Below, piece by piece: positions 6,288-14,242 of a stretch of 34,152 nt of DNA. The notes below the pieces were generated by a model, which was not told the origin of the DNA, made no database searches, and saw only the letters and a program-made list of their open reading frames with translations. The stretch is from the NCBI GenBank assembly GCA_036881905.1, contig JBAJNN010000021.1, forward strand, positions 1-34,152, read 5' to 3'. The translations under genes and the position numbers were made by a program. Numbering within the stretch: position 1 is the first letter of the stretch; every line of letters begins with the position of its first letter. The stretch is from JBAJNN01 sp036881905 (GTDB lineage Bacteria > Pseudomonadota > Alphaproteobacteria > Rhizobiales > Im1).

Positions 6288-7661
6288 ATGACCTTAAGAA
6301 CCCTCTCTAAATATAATATGGGTTGGCTGAGCAGCGTCCTTACCCTAATGCAACAGTCCGCGATCGGGTTTTCAACCTATTTTATTATTCAGATCGTTGA
6401 AAATGTTGACGATATGACTGTAAGCATGTTGATGAATGCTTTATTAATTTTTTTCGCGCTGCTTTCTTGCGCCTATTTGAGCGGCTCCGGCGCCAATATG
6501 GCGCTTCTCCAGGTCGAATACAACCATTGGGGCGCTCATTGCAAGGCTGTTTATGGAAAACTGGCCTCCGGTCTCATTGGCGCCGACGAGTCGCAATTCA
6601 ACGAAATCCATAGCATTTTATCGACTGAATCGAGAGATGTTATTTGCGAATTCATACATTTGCAAAAAAATTTATTGAACACGATTCTCAGCGTATTCAT
6701 CAATTCCATTGCCATTATGGGGGCGATAGGCTTTACGGCGGGCCTTATATTTACCGGCGCAATAGTATTTGGAATTTTCACATTCTTACTGACAAGACGA
6801 AAACTCAGGATCAACGCAATCAAACTGAGACAATCGCGTATTGCTTTAATCGCCTATATGGCCATCATCCCGGCCAGAATAAATTTATTTCCGCGAAAAA
6901 ATTTCGGGAAAGATATTGGAAAATTTCTATCTCTGCTTAAAACCTATAAATCTAAAGATATTATATATCTTTTTCTTGCATCGACTCCCCCGATCGTCAT
7001 GATCTTTTCTCTGGTGTCGATCATTTTGGTCTATCAAAGCAATCTTATTGAATTGACAAAAGCCCAAATGATCGGATTGATCGTCTCAGCGCCGAGAATC
7101 GTTCAAATACTGCAATATTCAAGTGATTTCCTCAATAGTTTTTCATCATTTTACAATTTGATCGACAGGATAAAAGCCTTGCAAGACACCGAATCCATGA
7201 CTGAAGCCATGGAAACAGAGGCTCGAAAACGGTTCCGGCGCCGGATCGCCATCGACAAAATCATCATCGACGGCCATGTCTTTCATGACGTTGACAAGGC
7301 GCTGTCTCATGTTCTCGACAAGCCGAGGGGGCGTATGCTCATAACCGGCGAAAACGGCGCGGGAAAGAGCAGTTTTCTCAAACTTCTAAAAATGCGCGGC
7401 GACAATGCCGTATTGCTGGGGCCGGAAAATATGGTGGGTTTGAGCGAGTTCTCTGCTCTGTCCACCGGGCAGAGACTGTATTCGGCGTTGAAAAGCCTGT
7501 CCGAAGATGACGGAATCGAAATTTTCCTGCTCGATGAATGGCGGGCGAACCTGGACAAGGAGAGGCTGGCCATATTGCATTCGCAACTGGAGGAGATTGC
7601 CGAACACAAGCCGGTGGTCGAGGTGGTGCACCATGACGCGCGAAAGGGGGCTGGAATTTAG
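6288..7661 (+). CDS. ABC exporter, fused membrane and ATPase domains, PvdE/SyrD-like
   Basis: A 457-residue half-transporter. Residues 1-290 hold about six membrane segments. The C-terminal ATPase domain has Walker A GENGAGKS (354-361), the signature LSTGQR (391-396), Walker B EIFLLDE (411-417) and a His switch in VVHHD. LSTGQR plus DEW after Walker B are features of the cyclic-peptide exporters PvdE and SyrD. Only about 30 residues separate Walker A from the signature, far fewer than usual, so the helical subdomain is strongly reduced. There is no C39 peptidase domain, so leader removal must come from elsewhere. It is the natural exporter for the peptide encoded upstream. The membrane half is AT-rich while the ATPase half is GC-richer. 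The ribosome binding site is weak (GAGAAA). The stop TAG is formed with the edge of a repeat. Confidence 0.8.
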   Translation: MTLRTLSKYNMGWLSSVLTLMQQSAIGFSTYFIIQIVENVDDMTVSMLMNALLIFFALLSCAYLSGSGANMALLQVEYNHWGAHCKAVYGKLASGLIGADESQFNEIHSILSTESRDVICEFIHLQKNLLNTILSVFINSIAIMGAIGFTAGLIFTGAIVFGIFTFLLTRRKLRINAIKLRQSRIALIAYMAIIPARINLFPRKNFGKDIGKFLSLLKTYKSKDIIYLFLASTPPIVMIFSLVSIILVYQSNLIELTKAQMIGLIVSAPRIVQILQYSSDFLNSFSSFYNLIDRIKALQDTESMTEAMETEARKRFRRRIAIDKIIIDGHVFHDVDKALSHVLDKPRGRMLITGENGAGKSSFLKLLKMRGDNAVLLGPENMVGLSEFSALSTGQRLYSALKSLSEDDGIEIFLLDEWRANLDKERLAILHSQLEEIAEHKPVVEVVHHDARKGAGI

Positions 7662-7866
7662 AGCAATTTCTTGAGACAAAATAGGAACCGGACGGCGTGA
7701 CCGCACCACCTGCAGTGGCCGCGCCACTTTTCCGTCCGGGATGGCGTAAAAACAAGCCCTTGAAAAGCCCAATACGACCCGGAGAGAGCCGAGGACGAAC
7801 AAGATTACGCGGCCGAAATAAAGATTTGGGCGCGTTCGGCGATCCGGTTTTCAGCGGATGTGCTCC
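7660..7866 (+). repeat. repeat cluster: C element followed by degenerate A and D units
   Basis: The roughly 300-bp gap between the transporter and dapD is mostly repeat. The C element (TGAGACAAAATAGGAACCGG ... TTTTCCGTCCGG ... GGCGTAAAAAC) has CCGGACGG pairing with CCGTCCGG; a second C element is at 30230-30355. It is followed by a worn A unit (AATACGACCCGGAGAGAGCC ... AACAAGATTACGCGGCCG) and a D-like end (GGTTTTCAGCGGATGTGCTC). Nothing else is seen between 7867 and 7961. Confidence 0.65.
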
Positions 7867-7961
7867 AAGGTATTGCGGCCGGTCCGGATTGCCCAAGGCT
7901 TGCCATGGGGCCGATTTTGTGGTTCATGATCCCGGACGAGACAGGAGCCTTGCACGCCGAT

Positions 7962-8807
7962 ATGTTGGACCTTGACACCCTAAAAACCATGATCGAGACC
8001 GCCTTTGCCGAGCGTGACCGCTTGACGCCGGGAACCCGGCCGGAGGTCGCGGACGCGGTGGATGCGGCGCTCGACCGTCTCGGTCGCGGCGAGTTGCGCA
8101 TCGCGCAGAAACATGACGGACGCTGGCGCGTCAATGAGTGGCTCAAAAAAGCCGTTTTGCTGTCGTTTCGTCTCAACCCGATGACGGCGATGTCCGGCGG
8201 CCCCAATGGCGCGCAATGGTGGGACAAGGCGGCGTCCAAATTCGCCGGCTGGGACGAGGCGGCGTTCAAGGCGGCGGGTTTTCGCGCGGTGCCGGGCTCT
8301 CTGGTGCGTCGCTCGGCCTATATTGCCCCCGGGGTGGTGTTGATGCCGAGTTTCGTCAATCTCGGCGCCCATGTCGGTGCCGACACTATGGTCGATTCTT
8401 GGGTGACGGTCGGGTCTTGCGCTCAGATCGGCCGGAATTGTCACCTTTCCGGCGGCGTTCTGATCGGCGGCGTGCTTGAGCCGTTGCAGGCCACGCCGGT
8501 GATTATCGAGGATCATTGCTTCATCGGCGCGGGTTCGCAGATTGCCGAAGGGGCGATCGTCGGCGAGGGCGCGGTCATCGCCATGGGAGTTTGCCTGTCG
8601 GCCTCGACCAAAATCGTCGATCGCGCGACCGGCGAGGTGTTGACCGGATTTATCCCGCCCTATTCGGTGGTGGTTCCAGGGTCCATGGCGGGCAAACCCT
8701 TGCCCGACGGCACGGCCGGACCGAGCCTTTATTGCGCCGTGATCGTCAAGCGGATCGATGCGCGGACCCGGGCGAAAACCTCCATCAACGCGCTCTTGCG
8801 TGACTGA
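7962..8807 (+). CDS. dapD: 2,3,4,5-tetrahydropyridine-2,6-dicarboxylate N-succinyltransferase
   Basis: A 281-residue protein matching DapD along its length. It transfers succinyl from succinyl-CoA to tetrahydrodipicolinate in the lysine/meso-diaminopimelate pathway. Seen are the N-terminal helical domain with VNEWLKKAVLLSFRLNPM, the GWDEAAFKAAGFRAVPG linker, and the hexapeptide-repeat left-handed beta-helix (APGVVLMPSFVNLGAHVG, VTVGSCAQIGRN, GGVLEPLQATPVIIED). The C-terminal LYCAVIVKRID ends as in other DapD proteins. The ATG at 7962 gives the usual length. The frame is open further upstream, with another ATG at 7926, but that part overlaps no conserved DapD segment. Upstream lies a repeat cluster. 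The rest of the dap pathway is not in the window. Confidence 0.95.
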   Translation: MLDLDTLKTMIETAFAERDRLTPGTRPEVADAVDAALDRLGRGELRIAQKHDGRWRVNEWLKKAVLLSFRLNPMTAMSGGPNGAQWWDKAASKFAGWDEAAFKAAGFRAVPGSLVRRSAYIAPGVVLMPSFVNLGAHVGADTMVDSWVTVGSCAQIGRNCHLSGGVLIGGVLEPLQATPVIIEDHCFIGAGSQIAEGAIVGEGAVIAMGVCLSASTKIVDRATGEVLTGFIPPYSVVVPGSMAGKPLPDGTAGPSLYCAVIVKRIDARTRAKTSINALLRD

Positions 8808-8857
8808 ACGCGCATAGAAGCCGATTATGCCGGTTTCGGGGAATGGGGAGTGCCGCC

Positions 8858-9697
8858 ATGAGGCAAGCGACGGAAAAACCCGATCATTCACAGTGCCGGC
8901 CCCCATCTCGCGACGCCGAAGCTCTCTCCGACGATGGTTTCCTCGATGGAAGGTTGCAGATCCTACAACCGAAGCGAGGATACCGCGCCGGAATGGACGC
9001 GGTTTTTGTGGCCGCCGCCGTGGCGTGTAAGGGTGGCGAGAGCGTTTTTGAAGCCGGAACCGGAACCGGCGTCGCCGCATTGTGTCTTGCCCGTCGTGTT
9101 GAGGGCGTTCGGGTGACGGGGCTGGAAATATCGCCGTTTTACCGTCGATTGGCGCGCGATAACGCCGAACGCAACGGTCTCGATGAAGCCGTCACCGTTG
9201 TTGCGGGCGACATACGCCACTTGACCGGCGCACGGGCGATCACGGCTCCGCCCCCCGGTTCGTTTCACCATGTCTTCGCCAATCCGCCGTTTTACGAGAC
9301 CGAAAATGTTCCGAAGGCCGGTCATGATCACAAGGCCCGCGCCCGCGCCATGGCGCCGCGGGAGCTGGAATGCTGGATCGAGGCCATGATCGCCATGGCC
9401 GCGCCGCGCGGCACGATCACGCTCATTCATCGCGCCCAGGCCCTTGAGCGCATTCTTGCCGCCTTCGCGCGCCGCGTTGGGGGTTTACGCATCTTGCCGC
9501 TGTTTCCCCGCGCCGGCCGGCCGGCCTCGCGGGTGATCGTGCGGGCGATCGAAGGAAGCCGCGCCCAACCCACGCTTTTGCCGGGCATCGTGCTGCATGG
9601 GCGGGGCCATGGTTTCACCCCGCAAGCCGAGGCCATCTTGCACCATGGCCGCGCCGTGGCGATGGCGACAAGGCCCGTCGGGCGAGAACCGGTCTGA
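8858..9697 (+). CDS. TrmN6-like adenine N6-methyltransferase
   Basis: A 279-residue class I SAM-dependent methyltransferase. Motif I is FEAGTGTGVAALCLA, the acidic ribose-binding end of strand 2 is GLEISP, and the catalytic NPPF motif of N6-adenine methyltransferases is ANPPFYE. The N-terminal DGRLQILQPKRGYRAGMDAV matches the region before motif I in tRNA1(Val) adenine-37 methyltransferases (TrmN6/YfiC-like, COG4123). The target is therefore probably a tRNA adenine, though the family also has protein and rRNA methylators. GGGGAG lies 7 bases before the ATG at 8858; an ATG at 8843 is less well placed. In many alphaproteobacteria this gene sits before the S49 peptidase and glyQ, as here. Confidence 0.88.
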   Translation: MRQATEKPDHSQCRPPSRDAEALSDDGFLDGRLQILQPKRGYRAGMDAVFVAAAVACKGGESVFEAGTGTGVAALCLARRVEGVRVTGLEISPFYRRLARDNAERNGLDEAVTVVAGDIRHLTGARAITAPPPGSFHHVFANPPFYETENVPKAGHDHKARARAMAPRELECWIEAMIAMAAPRGTITLIHRAQALERILAAFARRVGGLRILPLFPRAGRPASRVIVRAIEGSRAQPTLLPGIVLHGRGHGFTPQAEAILHHGRAVAMATRPVGREPV

Positions 9698-9779
9698 TGA
9701 AAATTCCACTGCCCCTTGCATATCCTTTCGCGCACTATTATCCTCATGAAGTCTTATACGCGGTTTGGCGGTCTGGAGC

Positions 9780-10664
9780 ATGAGTAAGGGAAGTAAAGAT
9801 TTTTTGCGCCGCCTGCGCGGCCTGTTACCTAAAAAAATGTGGGAGAACACGCGAGCGTCGGTGATTCCGGTGATCAGGCTTTCCGGCGTCATCGGCGCAA
9901 GGGGCGCGGGCCTGCCTTCCGGGCTGACGCTTAACTCGGTTGCGCCGACGCTTGAGCGCGCCTTTCGTTATGAACGGGCGCCGGCGATCGCCATTCAGGT
10001 CAATTCCCCGGGCGGGTCGCCGGTGCAGGCCAGCCTTATCTTCCGGCGCATTCGCGCCCTAGCGGATAAACATAAAAAACCGGTCTATGCGTTTGCCGAG
10101 GACGCCGCGGCCTCGGGCGGCTATTTCCTCGCCCTGTCGGGCGATGAAATCCACGCCGACGCCAGCTCGATCATCGGCTCGATAGGGGTTATTTCCACCG
10201 GATTCGGTTTCGTCGAGGCCATCGACAAACTCGGCGTCGAACGGCGAGTCTATACGACCGGGGAGAACAAATCGACGCTCGATCCCTTCAAGCCGGAAAG
10301 CGCCGAAGACGTAACCCGGCTGAAAGCGGTTCAGGAAACCATCCATGAAACCTTCAAGGCGGTTGTGCGCGAGCGTCGCGGCAAGCGGTTGAAAGAAAAG
10401 GACGAGTCTCTGTTTACCGGGGCGTTCTGGTCCGGGGTGCGGGCCAAGGAACTCGGTCTGATCGACGGGATCGGCGACATGTATTCGGTTTTGCGCGCCA
10501 AATTCGGCGAGGATGTGATATGCAGACTCGTCAATCGCAACACATTGCTCAAACGCGTCAGCCTGCCGGGTTTTGTCCATTCCGGCGGTAACGCCATGGA
10601 GTTTTGCGAGCGCATCGTCGCCACCATCGAAGCGCGCGCCTTGTGGTCGCGCCTTGGATTATAA
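9780..10664 (+). CDS. S49-family serine peptidase (SppA/SohB-like)
   Basis: A 294-residue protein with the S49 core: VIRLSGVIG, the oxyanion-region QVNSPGGSP, the nucleophile Ser112 in AASGGYF and the probable base Lys164 in GENKSTLDPF, followed by FTGAFWSGVRAKELGLIDGIG. The Ser-Lys dyad and length fit the short bacterial signal-peptide-peptidase-like group, which degrades membrane-derived or small peptides. There is no clear N-terminal membrane segment, so it may be peripheral or cytoplasmic. The ATG at 9780 was preferred; a TTG at 9765 would add five residues, and neither has a clear ribosome binding site. A small membrane-protein gene follows after 60 bp. Confidence 0.9.
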   Translation: MSKGSKDFLRRLRGLLPKKMWENTRASVIPVIRLSGVIGARGAGLPSGLTLNSVAPTLERAFRYERAPAIAIQVNSPGGSPVQASLIFRRIRALADKHKKPVYAFAEDAAASGGYFLALSGDEIHADASSIIGSIGVISTGFGFVEAIDKLGVERRVYTTGENKSTLDPFKPESAEDVTRLKAVQETIHETFKAVVRERRGKRLKEKDESLFTGAFWSGVRAKELGLIDGIGDMYSVLRAKFGEDVICRLVNRNTLLKRVSLPGFVHSGGNAMEFCERIVATIEARALWSRLGL

Positions 10665-10724
10665 TCAAAGACCGACCAACACCGTCTTTGTCGATCCTGT
10701 GAGAAATTGACGAGGAACCGAGAC

Positions 10725-10919
10725 ATGCTGATGCGCTTTTTGTTTATTATTCTGATCCCCATCATGGTCGGATTCGCCGTGCGGGGCCTGGCGGCTAATC
10801 TTCTCGATAAAACCCGCTTAAGGGGCTTTCATGGCGTGCGCGGGGACAATCGGGCCAAGGTCGCCACCCTTCGCCAGGACCCGAAAACCGGCATATACCG
10901 TGTCGATGACCAAAATTGA
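10725..10919 (+). CDS. small single-pass membrane protein of unknown function
   Basis: A 64-residue protein with one N-terminal membrane segment (RFLFIILIPIMVGFAVRGLA) and a basic cytoplasmic or periplasmic tail ending TGIYRVDDQN. GAGGA lies 9 bases before the ATG at 10725, which supports translation. Small proteins at this position, between an S49 peptidase gene and glyQ, occur in related alphaproteobacteria, but no function is known to me. The 174-bp gap to glyQ has no gene and shows only weak promoter-like matches. Confidence 0.7.
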   Translation: MLMRFLFIILIPIMVGFAVRGLAANLLDKTRLRGFHGVRGDNRAKVATLRQDPKTGIYRVDDQN

Positions 10920-11093
10920 GGCCTTTCCGCCGGGCCGGTTTGCGGTTTCGGGGCCGACCGATATTGACTCATGGCGTCCGGAGCCTTGAAAATTGCGCGA
11001 TCGATGGGTTTCGCGCCAAGGTTCTCTAGCGCCTCGCGGCCGGTCTTACAGGCCGGATTGGGGCCTCTTGGCGGCAAATGTCATGAATGATCG

Positions 11094-12044
11094 ATGGCTG
11101 TGACTGAGTCCGCGGTTGAAAGCAACAACGCCCTGTCTCCGCGACGCTCCTTTCAGGGGATGATTTTCACGTTGCAGCAATACTGGGCGCGACAGGGCTG
11201 CGTGATCGTCCAACCTTACGACATGGAGATGGGGGCCGGGACATTTCACCCCGCCACCGCTTTACGCGCGCTCGGTCCCAAACCATGGCGGGCGGCCTAT
11301 GTGCAACCCTCGCGTCGCCCGGGCGACGGCCGCTATGGCGAAAATCCCAACCGGCTTCAGCATTTTTATCAGTTTCAGGTCATTTTGAAGCCGTCTCCGG
11401 ACGATATGCAGAAGCTTTATCTCGAGAGTTTGCGTATCATCGGCATCGACACGGCAAACCACGATATCCGTTTTGTCGAGGATGACTGGGAAAGCCCCAC
11501 GCTCGGGGCCTGGGGGCTTGGCTGGGAGGTGTGGTGCGACGGCATGGAGATCACGCAATTCACCTATTTTCAGCAGGTCGGCGGGTTCGATTGCCGGCCG
11601 GTTTGCGGCGAGTTGACCTACGGCATGGAACGCTTAGCGATGTATATTCAGGGCGTGGACAATGTCTATGCGCTCAACTTCAATGGTCGCGACGGCGCCG
11701 AACGCATCTCCTACGGCGATCTGTTTGTGCAAGCCGAACGGGAATATTCCCGCTTCAATTTCGACTCCGCCGATACCGGCGTTTTGTTCCGTCACTTCGA
11801 GGACGCCGAGCGACAATGCGCCGCGCTTGTGCAAGCTGGTTGCGGCGATGACGGCCGCCACTTGATGGCGCTTCCGGCCTATGACCAATGCATCCGCGCC
11901 TCGCATCTCTTCAATCTTCTCGACGCCCGCGCCGCCCTTTCGGTGACCGACAGGCAATCCTACATTTTGCGGGTGCGAGAACTGGCGAAAGCCTGCGCCG
12001 GAGCCTGGCTGAAAACGCAAGGCGGGGGCGTCGATCATGGCTGA
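11094..12044 (+). CDS. glyQ: glycyl-tRNA synthetase alpha subunit
   Basis: The 316-residue catalytic subunit of the bacterial alpha2-beta2 glycyl-tRNA synthetase, which activates glycine with ATP. The class II core is clear: SFQGMIFTLQQYWARQGCVI at the N-terminus, then GAGTFHPATALRALG, VQPSRRPGDGRYGENPNRLQ, WEVWCDGMEITQFTYFQQ and the motif-3-like GELTYGMERLAMYIQGV. The ATG at 11094 gives a slightly long, Ser-rich N-terminus; no strong ribosome binding site is seen. The last 8 bases overlap the start of glyS, as expected for two subunits made in equal amounts. Confidence 0.97.
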   Translation: MAVTESAVESNNALSPRRSFQGMIFTLQQYWARQGCVIVQPYDMEMGAGTFHPATALRALGPKPWRAAYVQPSRRPGDGRYGENPNRLQHFYQFQVILKPSPDDMQKLYLESLRIIGIDTANHDIRFVEDDWESPTLGAWGLGWEVWCDGMEITQFTYFQQVGGFDCRPVCGELTYGMERLAMYIQGVDNVYALNFNGRDGAERISYGDLFVQAEREYSRFNFDSADTGVLFRHFEDAERQCAALVQAGCGDDGRHLMALPAYDQCIRASHLFNLLDARAALSVTDRQSYILRVRELAKACAGAWLKTQGGGVDHG

Positions 12045-14157
12045 GTTGCTCCTGGAGGTGTTTTCAGAAGACATTCCCGCGCGCATGCAGGTCAAGGCCG
12101 CCGACGATCTGCGCCGCCTAGTCACCGCCGCGCTGGCCGAGGCCGGACTCGACCATGAAGGCGCGCGCGCCTTCGCCACGCCGCGTCGGCTGGCCCTGTC
12201 GGTTTCGGGGTTGCCCGCTTATCAGCCCGACCGCCGCGAGGAAAAAAGAGGCCCGCGCGTCGGCGCAAACGCTAAGGCCGTAAAAGGATTCCTCGACTCG
12301 CTGGGGCCCGGTATGAGTCTTGAGGATTGCGAAATCCGCGAAGACAAAAAGGGCCCCCGTTACATCGCCATTCTCAACCGACCAGGCCGCCCCTCGCCGG
12401 AGTTGATCGCCGAGATCGTCCCTGCGATCATTGCCCGATTCCCCTGGCCGAAATCCATGCGCTGGGGCGCCGGCGATTTCCGTTGGGTGCGGCCTTTGCG
12501 TTCCATCTTATGCGTTTTCGACGGCGAGACCGTGCCGTTCGAGGTCGCCGGGCTGAAAAGCGGCCATACGACGCAGGGCCATCGTTTCATGGCGCCGAAA
12601 ACGATCGGCGTATCCAGGCTCGATGATTATGAACCGGCTCTGAAAGCGGCGAATGTTATGCTCGATCATGACGAGCGGGCGCAAGCGATCGGCAATGGCG
12701 CGCGCAATCTGGCCTTTGCCCAGGGGCTGGAGTTGATCGAGGATGACGACCTCATCGCCGAAAACGCCGGGCTGGTGGAATGGCCGGTGACGCTGGCGGG
12801 CCGTTTCGATGAAGCCTTTCTCGCCCTGCCGCCCGAGGTGATCGTGACCGCACTCAAGGCGCATCAGAAATGCTTTGCTCTCCATGACCGCAAGCGCTCT
12901 TGCCGGTTCGGCGGCGCAGCGGCGCTTGCGAACAGCTACATTCTGGTCGCCGACATCGAGGCCGAAGATGGCGGGCGGCGGATCGTCGCCGGCAATAATC
13001 GGGTGATCGCCGCGCGGCTTGCCGATGCCCGCTTTTTCTTCGACAGCGATCGCAAGCGCCCGCTGGCGGACATGGCGAAGGCGCTCGAAACCGTGCGGTT
13101 TCACCAAAAATTGGGGTCCATGGCCGACAAGACGAATCGGGTGGCCGCGCTTGCCGGCGGCATCGCCGAGTTGATCGACGCCGATCGCGAAAAGGCCATA
13201 TCGGCGGCGAAACTGGCCAAGGCCGATCTGGTCTCCGGCATGGTGGGCGAATTCCCCGAATTGCAAGGGGTGATGGGACGCTATTATGCGCTCGAACAGG
13301 GGATCGATGAACAAATATGCGACGCCATGGCCGAGCATTACCGCCCCCAAGGGGTCTATGACGCCCTGCCGACAAGCCGCATCGCCAAGGCCGTCGCCAT
13401 GGCCGACAAGCTCGATACGCTTATCGGTTTCTGGGCCATCGAAGAAACCCCGACCGGTTCGCGCGACCCTTATGCGCTGCGCCGCGCCGCCATCGGTATC
13501 ATTCGCATCATTGTCGACGGCGGGCTGAGATTGCATCTGGGCGCGCTGATCGCGCAACACCAAACCCGCTTCGCGCCGGAGCTTGCCCGCGACGGGCTCG
13601 CCTGCGACAGGCTTGCCTGCGACAGGCTTGCCCGCAACCTCCTGTCATTCTTCGCCGAGCGTCTGAAAGCGTATTTGCGCGACAAGGGCGCGCGTCATGA
13701 TCTCGTCGATGCGGTTCTCGCGGCCGATCGCCACGACGATCCGGTTTCGATCCTGCGCAAGGTTGAAGCGCTTGACGCTTTTCTCAAAACCGATGACGGT
13801 CTCAATCTGCTTGCGGGGGTCAAACGGGCCGGCAATATTCTGCGCATCGAGGAAAAGAAACACGGCGCGATCCACAACGATATGCCCGATCGAAGCCTGT
13901 TCGCCGAAGAGCCGGAAATCGCGCTTGGCGCGGCCATGGACCATGTGGCGATCCAATCCGGCGCGGCGATCGCGAAAGAGGAGTTTCATGCCGGGCTTGC
14001 TTCCATCGCCACGCTGCGCAAGGCGATCGATCGATTCTTCGACGCCGTCATGGTCAATGTCGATGACGAGGCGATCCGCATCAACCGGCTGCGTTTGTTG
14101 AATCGCATCCGCGAGGTTACAGTGGCGATCGCCGATTTCGCCAAAATCGAGGGGTAA
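12037..14157 (+). CDS. glyS: glycyl-tRNA synthetase beta subunit
   Basis: A 706-residue beta subunit that binds tRNA-Gly and works with GlyQ. Seen are the N-terminal MAELLLEVFSEDIPARMQ, the EKRGPRVG segment, RWGAGDFRWVRPLRSILCVF, the HD-like KADLVSGMVGEFPELQGVMG and GRYYALEQG, and an anticodon-binding-like C-terminal region ending FFDAVMVNVDDEAIRINR. It starts inside the end of glyQ (8-bp overlap). Oddly, four tandem 15-bp units at 13581-13640 insert the repeating residues LARDG/LACDR/LACDR/LARN, without breaking the frame, just before the C-terminal helical region. Confidence 0.97.
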   Translation: MAELLLEVFSEDIPARMQVKAADDLRRLVTAALAEAGLDHEGARAFATPRRLALSVSGLPAYQPDRREEKRGPRVGANAKAVKGFLDSLGPGMSLEDCEIREDKKGPRYIAILNRPGRPSPELIAEIVPAIIARFPWPKSMRWGAGDFRWVRPLRSILCVFDGETVPFEVAGLKSGHTTQGHRFMAPKTIGVSRLDDYEPALKAANVMLDHDERAQAIGNGARNLAFAQGLELIEDDDLIAENAGLVEWPVTLAGRFDEAFLALPPEVIVTALKAHQKCFALHDRKRSCRFGGAAALANSYILVADIEAEDGGRRIVAGNNRVIAARLADARFFFDSDRKRPLADMAKALETVRFHQKLGSMADKTNRVAALAGGIAELIDADREKAISAAKLAKADLVSGMVGEFPELQGVMGRYYALEQGIDEQICDAMAEHYRPQGVYDALPTSRIAKAVAMADKLDTLIGFWAIEETPTGSRDPYALRRAAIGIIRIIVDGGLRLHLGALIAQHQTRFAPELARDGLACDRLACDRLARNLLSFFAERLKAYLRDKGARHDLVDAVLAADRHDDPVSILRKVEALDAFLKTDDGLNLLAGVKRAGNILRIEEKKHGAIHNDMPDRSLFAEEPEIALGAAMDHVAIQSGAAIAKEEFHAGLASIATLRKAIDRFFDAVMVNVDDEAIRINRLRLLNRIREVTVAIADFAKIEG
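13581..13640 (+). repeat. glyS: four tandem 15-bp units inside glyS
   Basis: The units GCTTGCCCGCGACGG, GCTCGCCTGCGACAG, GCTTGCCTGCGACAG and GCTTGCCCGCAACCT follow one another in frame and encode a five-residue repeat. This looks like slippage expansion tolerated in a surface region of the beta subunit. Confidence 0.85.
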
Positions 14158-14242
14158 TTTCGTGCCTTCGGCGGTTTTCGTGCAAGCCAAGAGCGGACGG
14201 GGCGTTGAAACGGCCGAAAAGAAAGATGGAGAGGATTTTGCC

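Noticed and set aside
10920..11093. A glycine riboswitch or T-box before glyQ
   Set aside because: The 174-bp leader shows no recognisable conserved elements, and T-boxes are not expected in this group.
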